Source of the DNA: Heyndrickxia shackletonii | Lineage (GTDB): Bacteria; Bacillota; Bacilli; Bacillales; Bacillaceae_C | Length of the DNA stretch: 64,000 nt | Assembly (NCBI RefSeq): GCF_001420715.1 | Contig: NZ_LJJC01000004.1 | Coordinates: forward strand, 1,034,519 to 1,098,518 | Direction of reading: 5' to 3' | Shown here: positions 45,233-53,741 of the stretch, one piece after another | Layout of the letters: the number at the start of each line of letters is the position of its first letter | Numbering within the stretch: the stretch's first letter is position 1 | Notes under the pieces: model-generated | What the model saw: the letters and a program-made list of their open reading frames with translations, nothing else | Databases searched by the model: none | What the model was told of the DNA's origin: nothing | Program-made: the position numbers and the translations under genes

Positions 45233-47281
45233 ATGTTCCTTGATGATCGAAGCGTCAATTTGCTACATGAATTGATTAGAAATCCTCAAATAAAAAATAA
45301 GGAACTGGAAAATAAATTTCATTTAAGCAGAAGACAAATTACCTATTCCTTGGAAAAGATAAATCAGTGGTTATCGACAAATCAACTATGCCCTATTACC
45401 AAAAGTAAAAATGGATTTTTTATTATTGATAAAAAAGTATTTGAGCATTTTTCAGAAGGGGAGTCGGAAAATCGTCCTATTGAAGAATATTTACCAACAG
45501 AAAGGGAAAGAGCAATTTTAATTATTTTATATTTATTAGGCAAGAAAGAACCGATTTCTCTTTTTCATATTATTCATCTTCTTAATATAAGCCGAAATAC
45601 CGGGATTAGTGATATTAAAATAGCAGAGGAGGTGGTTAAGAACTATTCACTTTCTATTATGTATACCCGACAAGATGGTTATGAAATTGTTGGAGATGAA
45701 ATACAAATTCGAAGGCTTTTAATAGAAGTGGTAAAATCCGTCTTGAATTTTTATAAAGGCCATAGATATTTCGAGAAAATTTTACAGATGGACATTACGG
45801 AAATGAAAGAAAAGATTAAGTCTATCGAGAAATCACTGAATATTCATTTAACAGATGAAAGTTACGAAAGTCTTCCTTATATAATAGAGATTATTTTTCA
45901 GAGAATTGAACAAGGAAAACTCTTACATGCCAAGTTTAATATCGATTTAGAGGAACTTGCTGACACTGAAGAATATGTTGCATCTGAGATGTTATTAAAA
46001 GAGGAACAGGATTTGCCGTTCACAGAGAGAATCTGGTTAACGTTACAGCTGTTAACTTCAAATGTGAGGTCCGCCGACCTTTTAACCGATGAAAGAATAA
46101 AAGATTTACAATCCGTTATTAGACGGATGTTAGAGCTTTTCGAACAGAGATCCTGTATTTTCATAGCGGACAAGGAAGAAATCGTTGGGAAACTAATGCT
46201 TCATATGCGCCCGGCTTATTACAGGATAAAGTATCATTTAACATTAAAAAATCACTTTCCTGAAAAAATATTAGAAGAGTATCAAGAATTAAATGAAACG
46301 GTGGCAGCTTCTATTTCTCCACTTGAGGATTTAATTGGTGAGAAACTGCCTCCAAGTGAAATAGCTTTTATTACGATGTTTATTGCGGGGCAACTTATTA
46401 AACAAGGGGAACAATTGAATAAAAAGAAACGGGCATTGGTAGTTTGTACAAACGGGTTGACGATTTCCAAAATCATGATGCATACCCTTAGTGAATTATT
46501 TCCAGAGTTTTGCTTTGCGGAAAGTCTTTCTTTAAGGCAGTTTCAAAGTTACAGACAGGAATATGATATTGTTTTTAGCACTATTCCCGTTCAAACAGAG
46601 AAGCCTATGTTTTTAGTAAATCCTTTAATGACAGTATACGAAAAAGAATCTTTAAGAAAACAGGTTATTAATAAGATTGATAAACAAAGCTATTCTAATA
46701 TCCATATTAATAGATTAGTGGATACCATTAAAGAGCACGCCATTGTAACGAATGAGGTTGCTTTATTAGCCTCCCTATCAAGGCTGTTTCAAATGGCACA
46801 TGGAAAAAATAACAAGGAATTAATAAAAAATGTAAATTATGATTTAAAACAATTTTTGCCTAGTGAATTTATTCAAATGAAGGAGAGAGTGAATAACTGG
46901 CAGGAAGGAATTAGCGTTGCATGTCAGCCTTTACTGGAAAGAAATATTGTTAAATCATCTTATGTAAGAACTTTAATTGAAGAAAATGATCATCAACATC
47001 TCTATAGCTTTTTAGGGAAAAGAATGGCCATTCCCCATGCAGCTCCTGAAAAAGGAGTAATGGCAGATGCATTCGCCATGCTTATTTTAAAGGAACCCAT
47101 TCCTTTTAAAAACGGACACAAGGTATCCATTATTACACCATTAGCAATATTTAATCAAAACCGCCATTTAAAGGCTCTTTCTCAGCTAGCAGAGCTTGCG
47201 GAAGATGAAAAAAGAATTTCAAGAATACTAAAAGCGCGGGATGTGTCCGAGGTCTGGTTGATGATAAATGGAGCATGCTAG
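45233..47281 (+). CDS. PRD-containing PTS-controlled transcriptional activator (MtlR/LicR type)
   Basis: 682 residues. N-terminal helix-turn-helix (IKNKELENKFHLSRRQITYSLEKI), a second DNA-binding-like region, two PTS-regulation domains (about 190-390), an EIIB-like domain with Cys405 in VVCTNGLTISK, and an EIIA-like domain with His602 in MAIPHAAPEKG. Phosphorylation of the PRD histidines by HPr and PTS enzymes sets activity. It is the first gene of the galactitol-type PTS operon and overlaps the ribosome site of the EIIA gene. Likely autoregulates and activates this operon. Confidence 0.93.
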   Translation: MFLDDRSVNLLHELIRNPQIKNKELENKFHLSRRQITYSLEKINQWLSTNQLCPITKSKNGFFIIDKKVFEHFSEGESENRPIEEYLPTERERAILIILYLLGKKEPISLFHIIHLLNISRNTGISDIKIAEEVVKNYSLSIMYTRQDGYEIVGDEIQIRRLLIEVVKSVLNFYKGHRYFEKILQMDITEMKEKIKSIEKSLNIHLTDESYESLPYIIEIIFQRIEQGKLLHAKFNIDLEELADTEEYVASEMLLKEEQDLPFTERIWLTLQLLTSNVRSADLLTDERIKDLQSVIRRMLELFEQRSCIFIADKEEIVGKLMLHMRPAYYRIKYHLTLKNHFPEKILEEYQELNETVAASISPLEDLIGEKLPPSEIAFITMFIAGQLIKQGEQLNKKKRALVVCTNGLTISKIMMHTLSELFPEFCFAESLSLRQFQSYRQEYDIVFSTIPVQTEKPMFLVNPLMTVYEKESLRKQVINKIDKQSYSNIHINRLVDTIKEHAIVTNEVALLASLSRLFQMAHGKNNKELIKNVNYDLKQFLPSEFIQMKERVNNWQEGISVACQPLLERNIVKSSYVRTLIEENDHQHLYSFLGKRMAIPHAAPEKGVMADAFAMLILKEPIPFKNGHKVSIITPLAIFNQNRHLKALSQLAELAEDEKRISRILKARDVSEVWLMINGAC

Positions 47282-47292
47282 GAGGAAGTAAA

Positions 47293-47748
47293 ATGTTCTT
47301 TGATAAAAAAATTACCTTTTTTGATCTAGTAGTGAATAACCGAGATGAAGTTTTAAAAAAAATGGCTGACAAATTATATGAGGCAGAACTGGTGGATGCA
47401 TCCTTTTATAACGGAATTCTAAATAGGGAAGAAGTTTTTCCAACAGGACTTTCCGCGGTTCCATGCGGAATAGCCATTCCTCATACAGATGCTGATAAAG
47501 TAATTATACCGCAAATTGCTTTTGCGTCTTTAAGAAAACCTGTCAAATTTAAACAAATGGGAAATCAGGCAGAAGATGTAGAGGTCTCCTTAATATTTAT
47601 GCTTGCTTTAAAAAAGGCGGAGGAACAAATTAGTATGCTGCAAAAATTAATGGATATATTCCAAGATCAAGCATTACTTTCAGAATTTACATGCTGTAAA
47701 ACACAGGAAGAGTTTGAGGTCTTATTAAGTAGAGTGGGCCTTGAATAA
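47293..47748 (+). CDS. PTS EIIA component, galactitol/fructose family
   Basis: 151 residues with the phospho-histidine in GIAIPHTDADKV (His64) and the LIFMLALKKAEEQ core of the GatA-type EIIA. ATG 47293 lies seven bases after TAGGAGG, which overlaps the end of the regulator gene; ATG 47275 would precede that site. Passes phosphate to the EIIB at 49931-50215. Confidence 0.92.
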   Translation: MFFDKKITFFDLVVNNRDEVLKKMADKLYEAELVDASFYNGILNREEVFPTGLSAVPCGIAIPHTDADKVIIPQIAFASLRKPVKFKQMGNQAEDVEVSLIFMLALKKAEEQISMLQKLMDIFQDQALLSEFTCCKTQEEFEVLLSRVGLE

Positions 47749-47841
47749 TGTTCAATTCTGCTTACCTTTTTGGAGGAGAATACGAAATAAAGCTTAGCAC
47801 TATTTAATTATTATACTTATTAAAACTAGGAGGGAAAAAGT

Positions 47842-49203
47842 ATGTCAGTCTTACAATGGTTTGTAGACCTTGGTGCTAGTGTTATGCTGCCAATCTTGTT
47901 ATTCATATTTGGAATTATATTAGGAACAAAACCTGGCAAAGCATTTAAAGCGGGATTAACAGTAGGAATTGGATTTGTTGGTTTAAATCTTGTTATTGGG
48001 TTATTGACGAGCAGTTTAGGACCAGCGGCAAAGGCAATGGTGGATCATTTTGGATTTAAACTGGGAACCATCGATGTTGGTTGGCCAGCTGCAGCTGCAA
48101 TATCCTATGGTACGGCATTAGGAAGTTTAGCGATTCCATTAGGCATTGGAATCAATGTTGTTCTTCTTATTACAGGTCTTACAAGAACATTGGATGTTGA
48201 TATTTGGGATTATTGGCATTGTGCTTTTACTGGCTCACTTGTCTATGCATTAACAGGAAACTTTGCGCTAGGATTATACACGATTGCTGTTCATTTAATC
48301 GTGATCTTCTTCCTTGGCGACTTAATTGCAAAGGATATTAGTAAGTTTTATGGGTTCCGGAATATTACTTTTCCACACGGTGCATCCGCGCCATCTTATC
48401 TGGTTGCAAAGCCGTTAAACTGGGTATTTGATAGAATCCCAGGATTTAATAAATTGGAAGCAAATCCTGAAACTATCCAAAAGAGAATTGGAATATTCGG
48501 TGATTCTACAGTTATGGGTGTTTTAATTGGTATCATAATCGGAATATTAGCGGGTTACAATGTGAAGGAAGTTTTACAGCTGGCTGTTCAGACTGGAGCA
48601 GTTATGATGTTAATGCCAAGAATGGTGTCATTACTAATGGAAGGGCTTTCTCCAATTTCGGAAGCAGCCAGTGAGTTTGTAAGAAAAAGAATGCCTGGGC
48701 GTGACTTGTACATTGGTATGGATAGCGCATTGTCAGTTGGTCACCCAGCAGTCTTATCCGCTTCGTTAATTATTGTCCCTATTACTTTATTTTTAGCTGT
48801 TATTTTACCTGGCAACAAAGTATTGCCATTTGGTGATTTAGCCACCATTCCTTTCCTAGTTTGTTTAATGACTCCAGTGTTTAGAGGAAATATTATTCGA
48901 ACCGTTGTTGCCGGAACGATTTATATGGCAATTGGTTTATTAATAGCATCCTGGGCTGCTCCGCTAATTACCCATTCTGCTTTAGCTGCCAAATTTGACA
49001 TGGGCGGGAATACCAGTATTTCTGCTTTAGTCGATGGTGCAGTGTGGACGACATTTATTTTTGTCGGATTAGCAAAGGTAATCAGTTGGTTAGGTATTAC
49101 CATCATTGGCGCGGTAGCTGTTGGAGGATTGGTTTACATGAATAAAATCAAGCCAAGACGCGCTGCAAAGCTAGAGAATAGTAACAGTGCAAAAATGGGG
49201 TGA
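47842..49203 (+). CDS. PTS EIIC component, galactitol family
   Basis: 453 residues with about ten to twelve hydrophobic helices; GatC family features include LGTKPGKAFKAGLTVGIGFVG, DVGWPAAAAISYGTALG and the IGMDSALSVGHPAV segment. It is the membrane channel for an unphosphorylated polyol or pentose. Followed within 45 bases by the class II aldolase gene. Confidence 0.93.
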   Translation: MSVLQWFVDLGASVMLPILLFIFGIILGTKPGKAFKAGLTVGIGFVGLNLVIGLLTSSLGPAAKAMVDHFGFKLGTIDVGWPAAAAISYGTALGSLAIPLGIGINVVLLITGLTRTLDVDIWDYWHCAFTGSLVYALTGNFALGLYTIAVHLIVIFFLGDLIAKDISKFYGFRNITFPHGASAPSYLVAKPLNWVFDRIPGFNKLEANPETIQKRIGIFGDSTVMGVLIGIIIGILAGYNVKEVLQLAVQTGAVMMLMPRMVSLLMEGLSPISEAASEFVRKRMPGRDLYIGMDSALSVGHPAVLSASLIIVPITLFLAVILPGNKVLPFGDLATIPFLVCLMTPVFRGNIIRTVVAGTIYMAIGLLIASWAAPLITHSALAAKFDMGGNTSISALVDGAVWTTFIFVGLAKVISWLGITIIGAVAVGGLVYMNKIKPRRAAKLENSNSAKMG

Positions 49204-49246
49204 AGTCCCATATCATCGCTATCAAAGATGAAAGGAGAGGGTCCAT

Positions 49247-49915
49247 ATGTTAGAGGATTTAAAACAATTGGTTTGCAGGGCAAACAAATCTTTAAAAGAA
49301 TTAAATCTCGTAAAATGGACGAGTGGAAATGTAAGCTTTCGAGATAGTAAAACTAATTTAGTCATAATAAAACCAAGTGGGGTCCATTTCAATCAATTAA
49401 AACCCGACGACATGGTTGTGGTAGATCTAGATGGTAATGTAATAGAAGGTCATTTGAAACCATCCGTTGATACAGCCAGCCATTTATACGTGTATCGAAA
49501 TCGAAATGATATTCATAGTATTGTGCATACCCATTCCCCGTTCGCAACTAGTTTTGCAATTCGCGGCTTGGATATTCCTTCCTATACGACAACAGCAGCT
49601 AATATATTTAAAGATTATGTCCCATGCTCTGATTTTGCCGCTATAGGAGAAGAAGAAATAGGGAAGCAAATTATTGATTATATTGATTTATCGCCTGCTG
49701 TACTGCTTCGTAACCATGGAGTATTCACAGTGGGAAAAGATGTAGAAGATGCACTTAAGGCTGCGGTTATATTAGAAGAAACGGCAGAATACGCCCATTA
49801 TGCTACATTGCATGATCCAGACCTGCTTCCTCTAAGAAAGGAAATTATTGAACAATGTAACTATTTTTATAAGACATCATATGGGCAAACAGAAAAGAAA
49901 GATCAAATTATTTGA
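49247..49915 (+). CDS. Class II aldolase/epimerase, AraD-like
   Basis: 222 residues, cytoplasmic, Zn-dependent. Matches L-ribulose-5-phosphate 4-epimerase (AraD) in TSGNVSFRD, IIKPSGVHF, LKPSVDTASH, VHTHS (His94, His96 as Zn ligands), RNHG (third His) and the C-terminal SYGQ tyrosine. However, the residue aligned with the catalytic Asp120 of E. coli AraD is Asn119 (TTTAAN instead of TTHAD), and the next segment PCSDFAAIGEEEIG looks more like fuculose-phosphate aldolases. An aldolase cleaving the imported ketose phosphate is therefore likelier than an epimerase. GGAGAGGG precedes ATG. Confidence 0.85.
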   Translation: MLEDLKQLVCRANKSLKELNLVKWTSGNVSFRDSKTNLVIIKPSGVHFNQLKPDDMVVVDLDGNVIEGHLKPSVDTASHLYVYRNRNDIHSIVHTHSPFATSFAIRGLDIPSYTTTAANIFKDYVPCSDFAAIGEEEIGKQIIDYIDLSPAVLLRNHGVFTVGKDVEDALKAAVILEETAEYAHYATLHDPDLLPLRKEIIEQCNYFYKTSYGQTEKKDQII

Positions 49916-49930
49916 TAAAGGGTGAAGATA

Positions 49931-50215
49931 ATGAAAAAATTATTGATTATGTGTGGAACAGGTATTGCAACATCAACGGTTGTAACAGGCAAGGTAAAAA
50001 CATGGTTAGCGGAAAATGGCCTGGAAAATCAAGTACAGCTTTATCAATCGAAAATAAGTGAGGAACTAAGTCGAATTAATGACTATGATATTGTAGTTTC
50101 TACCACTCTTGTTCCGGATAATATTAAGGACAAAGTCATCGATGGTGTTCCTTTGTTAACGGGAATTGGAAAAGAAGAGATGTTTGAAAAAATTAAAGAA
50201 CAAATTCTTGCGTAA
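49931..50215 (+). CDS. PTS EIIB component, galactitol family
   Basis: 94 residues. N-terminal LLIMCGTGIATSTVV with the phospho-cysteine Cys8, as in GatB. ATG 49931 follows AAGGGTGA; GTG 49922 is part of that site. Completes the three-part transporter with EIIA and EIIC. Last gene before the terminator. Confidence 0.93.
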   Translation: MKKLLIMCGTGIATSTVVTGKVKTWLAENGLENQVQLYQSKISEELSRINDYDIVVSTTLVPDNIKDKVIDGVPLLTGIGKEEMFEKIKEQILA

Positions 50216-50224
50216 GGATTAAAT

Positions 50225-50264
50225 GGCTTGCAGTCACTTGTTATAGGTGTCTGCAGGCTTTTTA
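50225..50264 (+). terminator. Rho-independent terminator of the galactitol-type PTS operon
   Basis: GGCTTGCAG (50225-50233) pairs with CTGCAGGC (50251-50258), with further pairing of the inner CAC and GTG, followed by TTTTT. Confidence 0.82.
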
Positions 50265-50361
50265 CCATTATTGGAAGGGTTAATATCATGGCTCCATCAT
50301 TTTATCGAAATGATTTTTATTATTGTTATAATAGTAAGAGATAAACTTATGAGGTGAAGCC

Positions 50362-51309
50362 ATGCTAAGCTGGGAAGAAAGAAGACAATTAGTGAAAACA
50401 GCAAATTTATATTATATAGAAGGAATGACACAGGAGCAAATTGCCAAAAAAGTAGGTGTGTCGCGACCTGTCATTTCAAAACAATTACAAAAGGCAAAGG
50501 AATATGGAATTGTTGAGGTTTTTATTAAAGATGAAAGTTTACATACAGTAGAAATTGAAAAATGGTTGGAAGACAAATTTCAATTAAAGGATGTCATCGT
50601 GGTTCCGACTGCAGGAGGATCACCGGATATAAGCAAAAAAGCAGTGGGGCAAGCAGCGGCAAATTATGTGTCAAAAAAGCTAAAGAATGTTGAAAAAATA
50701 GGGATTAGCTGGGGAACGACATTAGCTGCTTTCGTTCAGGAATATCCTTATGAAAGAAATGAAAAAATTAAAATAATACCGCTTGTCGGAGGTATGGGAA
50801 GCAAGCAAGTGGATATCCATGCCAACCAGCTAGCTTATGAACTAGCGAAAAAAATGCATTCCTCTTGTTCTTATTTATATGTTCCTGCAGTGATTGAATC
50901 GGAGGAATTGAAGGAACGATTAGTGAACATGAATGATGTCAGATCCGTACTAGAAGAGGGAAGAACTGTGGACATCGCTCTTGTAGGAATCGGGAATCCA
51001 TATCAGCCTAATTCGATTCTTAAGGAAGTTGGATATCTAAAAGAAAAAGATATAAAAGAATTCCGTGAAGCAGGAGCGGTTGGAGATATCTCTTCACGTT
51101 TTATAGATCTAAATGGAAACCCAATTGAACATAACATAAATGAAAAGGTCATTGGAATAACGCTAGAGGAAATTAAAAAAATTAATCTTGTAATTGGTGT
51201 AGTGGAGGGAGTAGGCAAAAAAGATAGTATTTTAGGGGCTCTAAACGGAAATTACTTAGACGTCCTGATCATTGATGAGCCAACCGCTACTGCGGTTTTA
51301 AATTTATGA
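50362..51309 (+). CDS. SorC-family sugar-binding transcriptional regulator
   Basis: 315 residues: helix-turn-helix TQEQIAKKVGVSRPVISKQL, then the SorC sugar-binding domain with ISWGTTLAAF, PLVGGMG and LVGIGNP. It resembles the regulator at 36976-37914 in the recognition helix (GVSRxxISKxL), so the two may read similar operators. TATAAT lies at about 50324-50329, and GAGGTGAAG precedes ATG. It could control the galactitol-type operon together with the PRD protein, or sites such as the double box at 51.4 kb. Confidence 0.9.
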   Translation: MLSWEERRQLVKTANLYYIEGMTQEQIAKKVGVSRPVISKQLQKAKEYGIVEVFIKDESLHTVEIEKWLEDKFQLKDVIVVPTAGGSPDISKKAVGQAAANYVSKKLKNVEKIGISWGTTLAAFVQEYPYERNEKIKIIPLVGGMGSKQVDIHANQLAYELAKKMHSSCSYLYVPAVIESEELKERLVNMNDVRSVLEEGRTVDIALVGIGNPYQPNSILKEVGYLKEKDIKEFREAGAVGDISSRFIDLNGNPIEHNINEKVIGITLEEIKKINLVIGVVEGVGKKDSILGALNGNYLDVLIIDEPTATAVLNL

Positions 51310-51374
51310 AATTTTTCTGAATTGCCATTTTACTTATGGAAATCATACAAAAAATTGTGTATAATATAATAATT

Positions 51375-51400
51375 ACAAATGTCACTTCTTATTACAAATG
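51375..51400 (+). promoter_or_regulatory. Fourth ACAAATG double box, upstream of the Zn-ribbon gene
   Basis: ACAAATG at 51375-51381 and 51394-51400, again 19 bases apart and preceded by TT, right after TATAATATAAT (51360-51370). The geometry is identical to the operators of the gut and dehydrogenase promoters. It follows a SorC gene and precedes a small protein gene. Confidence 0.65.
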
Positions 51401-51499
51401 AAATACAGGTTGAAATAATTTCCTGTTTTACTGATATAATAAGTATATTCCTATTAATGTGTAGAATATCATTACTTGTTATTTTGAGGAGTGAAGACG

Positions 51500-51844
51500 A
51501 TGAAAGAAACGGAAATGAAGGCAAGCCTCTTTTGTTTACAATGTAATGACGATACACCGCACTCCATTATTTATATTAACGATGAGATCACCAGTGTTCG
51601 TTGTGAGGAATGCCAACATACAGTTAGCATACAAGTCGATATTATGAAAGAATTCTACAAAGAAATATACGAACGAGTTTTTACAAAGCCATCACGAATT
51701 ACTCAAGAATATAGGCAAGATCTAAGTCATTTTCTATCAAGATTGCCTTTTCGTGTAGCAAGCAAACCATATCGACTAATGCGTGACCTCAACGAATCAC
51801 GAAAACTTATCCAGCAATATCGCAATAAAAAAAAGAGTGTATAG
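51500..51844 (+). CDS. Small zinc-ribbon-like protein (CxxC-CxxC)
   Basis: 114 residues. CLQC near residue 11 and CEEC near residue 35 form a likely Zn-binding ribbon; the rest is helical and basic (RQDLSHFLSRLPFRVASKPYRLMRDL). Related proteins occur in Bacillus genomes as uncharacterised proteins. ATG 51500 follows GAGGAGTGA; GTG 51491 lies within that site. The operator-like double box upstream suggests sugar-dependent expression, but no role can be given. Confidence 0.75.
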   Translation: MKETEMKASLFCLQCNDDTPHSIIYINDEITSVRCEECQHTVSIQVDIMKEFYKEIYERVFTKPSRITQEYRQDLSHFLSRLPFRVASKPYRLMRDLNESRKLIQQYRNKKKSV

Positions 51845-51890
51845 GATGTTAAGCACCATAAATGGACAATTTTTATAGGTTGTAATGATG

Positions 51891-51927
51891 GAAAGGGACA
51901 GAGCGAAATTACCACTGTCCTTTTTAT
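51891..51927 (+). terminator. Rho-independent terminator after the Zn-ribbon gene
   Basis: GGACAG (51896-51901) pairs with CTGTCC (51915-51920), followed by TTTTTATAT. Confidence 0.75.
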
Positions 51928-51949
51928 ATGGACAAAAGATATAACTGTC

Positions 51950-51970
51950 GGACGGGTGGTGCCTGACACC
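51950..51970. repeat. Dispersed element A, copy 5 (right end)
   Basis: CGGACGGGTGGTGCCTGACACC ends at 51970 and matches the right end of the other copies. Upstream GGACAAAAGATATAACTG corresponds to the ACAAAAT part. Confidence 0.7.
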
Positions 51971-52010
51971 AAAGATAGTGTATTTATGTCAAAACCAATC
52001 AAAATTAAAG

Positions 52011-52054
52011 AAGGTAATTCAAATGTGCCATGCACTTTTGAATTACCTTTTTTA
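52011..52054. terminator. Bidirectional terminator between convergent genes
   Basis: AAGGTAATTCAAA pairs with TTTGAATTACCTT, and inside this GTGC pairs with GCAC around CAT, giving a stem of about 17 bp with one mismatch. T runs flank it on both strands, so it can end both the Zn-ribbon and the LCP transcripts. Confidence 0.85.
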
Positions 52055-52061
52055 TGATGTA

Positions 52062-53063
52062 TTAATCCATAAAATAGGTCGTTGCAATATCTTTAATTTC
52101 CTCAGGATCCAATATAACTTGATCATTATTATTTTTAAGTACATCATCATACATTTTTTTATTTTCCCCATGTAGCTGGTGATAATGAATGGATTCTAAG
52201 TCTATATTTTTTACTGCTAATCCTAAACTAACCATATCAGAAGTAGTCATATTTGTGGCAATCAAAAAGTCTGAGATTGAATTGATTAAGGATGGCAAAT
52301 GGGTAATCTTGTTGGGATTTAATGCGGATTTTGCAATTCCAACTAATGTTGCTTGCTGTAATTGTTGTCTTCCATATTCCCCGTTTTTTAATGAATGTCT
52401 CTCATGAACGAGCTCCGTTACCATTTTTCCATCAAAAGTATGGGTTCCAGCCTTAATAACCTTATTTTTATTTTCTTTGTACCATGGATGTGTCAGCGTC
52501 ACATCAAACGGTACTGTTACGTCCACGTCTCCAACTGCATCTACCATAGATTTAAATCCCCAATAATTGGTTTCAACATAATAATTAATTGGTATCCCAG
52601 TGAGCTTGCCAATTGCATCTACAGTCGCTTGAACACCCTCTTTTTGCCCTTTTGTTGCTTGAATAATATATTGAACACTTGTAAGCTTTGTATAGCCATA
52701 TCCATCTAAATAGACCCTTGTATCGCGAGGTATGCTCAAGGTTTGGTACTCATGTTTCTTTAAATCAACATGTACGATTATCATGGAATCAGTATGACCA
52801 ATCTTTTCGTCTTTTCTTTGGTCTGAACCTAGAAGCAATATATTTAGGACGGAGTCGCTTAATTTATTTTCATCAGTACTATTGGAGGATGTATTGCCAG
52901 GAGTTATGACAGGTGCTGTTTTAAAATGTTTAGCAGGTTGTAATTGATAGTATGAAAAACCACCAATTGTTAACAGTAAAACAAAAATAACTAGAAGGGT
53001 ATAAATTATAATTCTGCGCTTCTTTTTCTTGGTGCTGACGTTCTTCTTCTCTCTACTTTCCAT
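52062..53063 (-). CDS. LytR-CpsA-Psr (LCP) family cell-wall glycopolymer ligase
   Basis: 333 residues. Cytoplasmic basic N-terminus (KKKKRR), one membrane helix (about 17-40), then the LCP domain with LLLGSDQR, SIPRDTRV and VHERHSL...GEYGRQQLQQ, which carry the conserved Asp and Arg residues that bind the polyprenyl pyrophosphate substrate. LCP enzymes attach teichoic acids or other glycopolymers to peptidoglycan outside the membrane. AGGAGG precedes ATG. Close to tagA and tagO on this chromosome, which supports a wall-teichoic-acid role. Confidence 0.93.
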   Translation of the reverse strand: MESREKKNVSTKKKKRRIIIYTLLVIFVLLLTIGGFSYYQLQPAKHFKTAPVITPGNTSSNSTDENKLSDSVLNILLLGSDQRKDEKIGHTDSMIIVHVDLKKHEYQTLSIPRDTRVYLDGYGYTKLTSVQYIIQATKGQKEGVQATVDAIGKLTGIPINYYVETNYWGFKSMVDAVGDVDVTVPFDVTLTHPWYKENKNKVIKAGTHTFDGKMVTELVHERHSLKNGEYGRQQLQQATLVGIAKSALNPNKITHLPSLINSISDFLIATNMTTSDMVSLGLAVKNIDLESIHYHQLHGENKKMYDDVLKNNNDQVILDPEEIKDIATTYFMD

Positions 53064-53241
53064 ATTTCCTCCTGGTTATTTTTTAAATAGTCGCAATTTT
53101 AACCATGAGGATATTTTACTATTAATTTCAAAACCTTTCAACTAAAACATCTTTATATCAAAGTGAATAACAATTGGTGGAATATTATGAAAAAAGTTCG
53201 AAACAGCTAAATTTATGGGAAATAAATATTAGTAAAAGAAT

Positions 53242-53334
53242 TATTTATATTCATGCGGAAAAAAGGTATGGTAAAAAATATAAATAAAAGCGGCCACTAC
53301 ATCTAGGATAAAAATGGAATTCAGTAGTTCCATA
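53242..53334 (-). CDS. Possible small hydrophobic protein, 30 residues
   Basis: ATG at 53334 (minus strand) is preceded by GGGAGTGAG at four bases. The product is mostly one hydrophobic segment (LLNSIFILDVVAAFIYIFY) with a charged end, the size and shape of small membrane peptides or type I toxins. An Asp in the middle is unusual for a membrane span. No antisense RNA promoter was found by eye, so this remains tentative. Confidence 0.3.
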
Positions 53335-53493
53335 ATCTCACTCCCGAATGATTTATTGGGGTTACACAAGGGGAACGGTATTCTTTTTTTAGTTTTTCCA
53401 TTTTAAATTTTTTCATACCACACTTTTAGTATCTTTATTTTATGTTAAGTTAAAATAAATGTCATGTAAATAATTTGTAAAATTAAAAACATA

Positions 53494-53636
53494 AGCAAAA
53501 GCGCCTTGCTCAACGGCGTACGGATTTCATAGTTATCGAAGAGATCAACGGATACACAGCGAGGGTATTTCACCTGATTCCTCGCAAGAAGTGGCATAGA
53601 AATCCGCTTGCCAATATTCTGCTTGAGCTAGACAGA
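53494..53636. repeat. Dispersed element B, copy 2 (inverted, diverged)
   Basis: Starts AAAAGCGCCTTGCTCAACGG and ends GAGCTAGACAGA, the reverse complement of the ends of the copies at 33.0 and 63.6 kb. The flanks match well but the centre (CACAGCGAGG, CTCGCAAGAAGTGG) is different. Confidence 0.7.
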
Positions 53637-53670
53637 TATTTTATTTAATAAAAAATAACGTTGATTTACA

Positions 53671-53699
53671 AAAAAAGCCTGCCGAAATGTTTCGGCAGG
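53671..53699 (-). terminator. Rho-independent terminator of the glucosaminidase gene
   Basis: CCTGCCGAAA and TTTCGGCAGG form a perfect 10-bp stem at 53678-53699; on the minus strand it is followed by CTTTTTTTG. Confidence 0.93.
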
Positions 53700-53741
53700 T
53701 TATTCTTTGTTACGTATTATTTTAGAAATATCCGTTGAAGA

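Larger units (their letters stand above)
53064..53741. other. Intergenic region with dispersed repeat and a possible small gene
   Basis: A 680-base gap between two minus-strand envelope genes. It holds a 30-codon frame (53242-53334, minus), a dispersed element B copy (53494-53636) and the terminator of the glucosaminidase gene (53671-53699). Otherwise AT-rich, with nothing recognised. Confidence 0.6.

Noticed and set aside
52189-52909. Plus-strand frames opposite the LCP gene
   Set aside because: They are antisense shadows of a well-supported LCP coding sequence.
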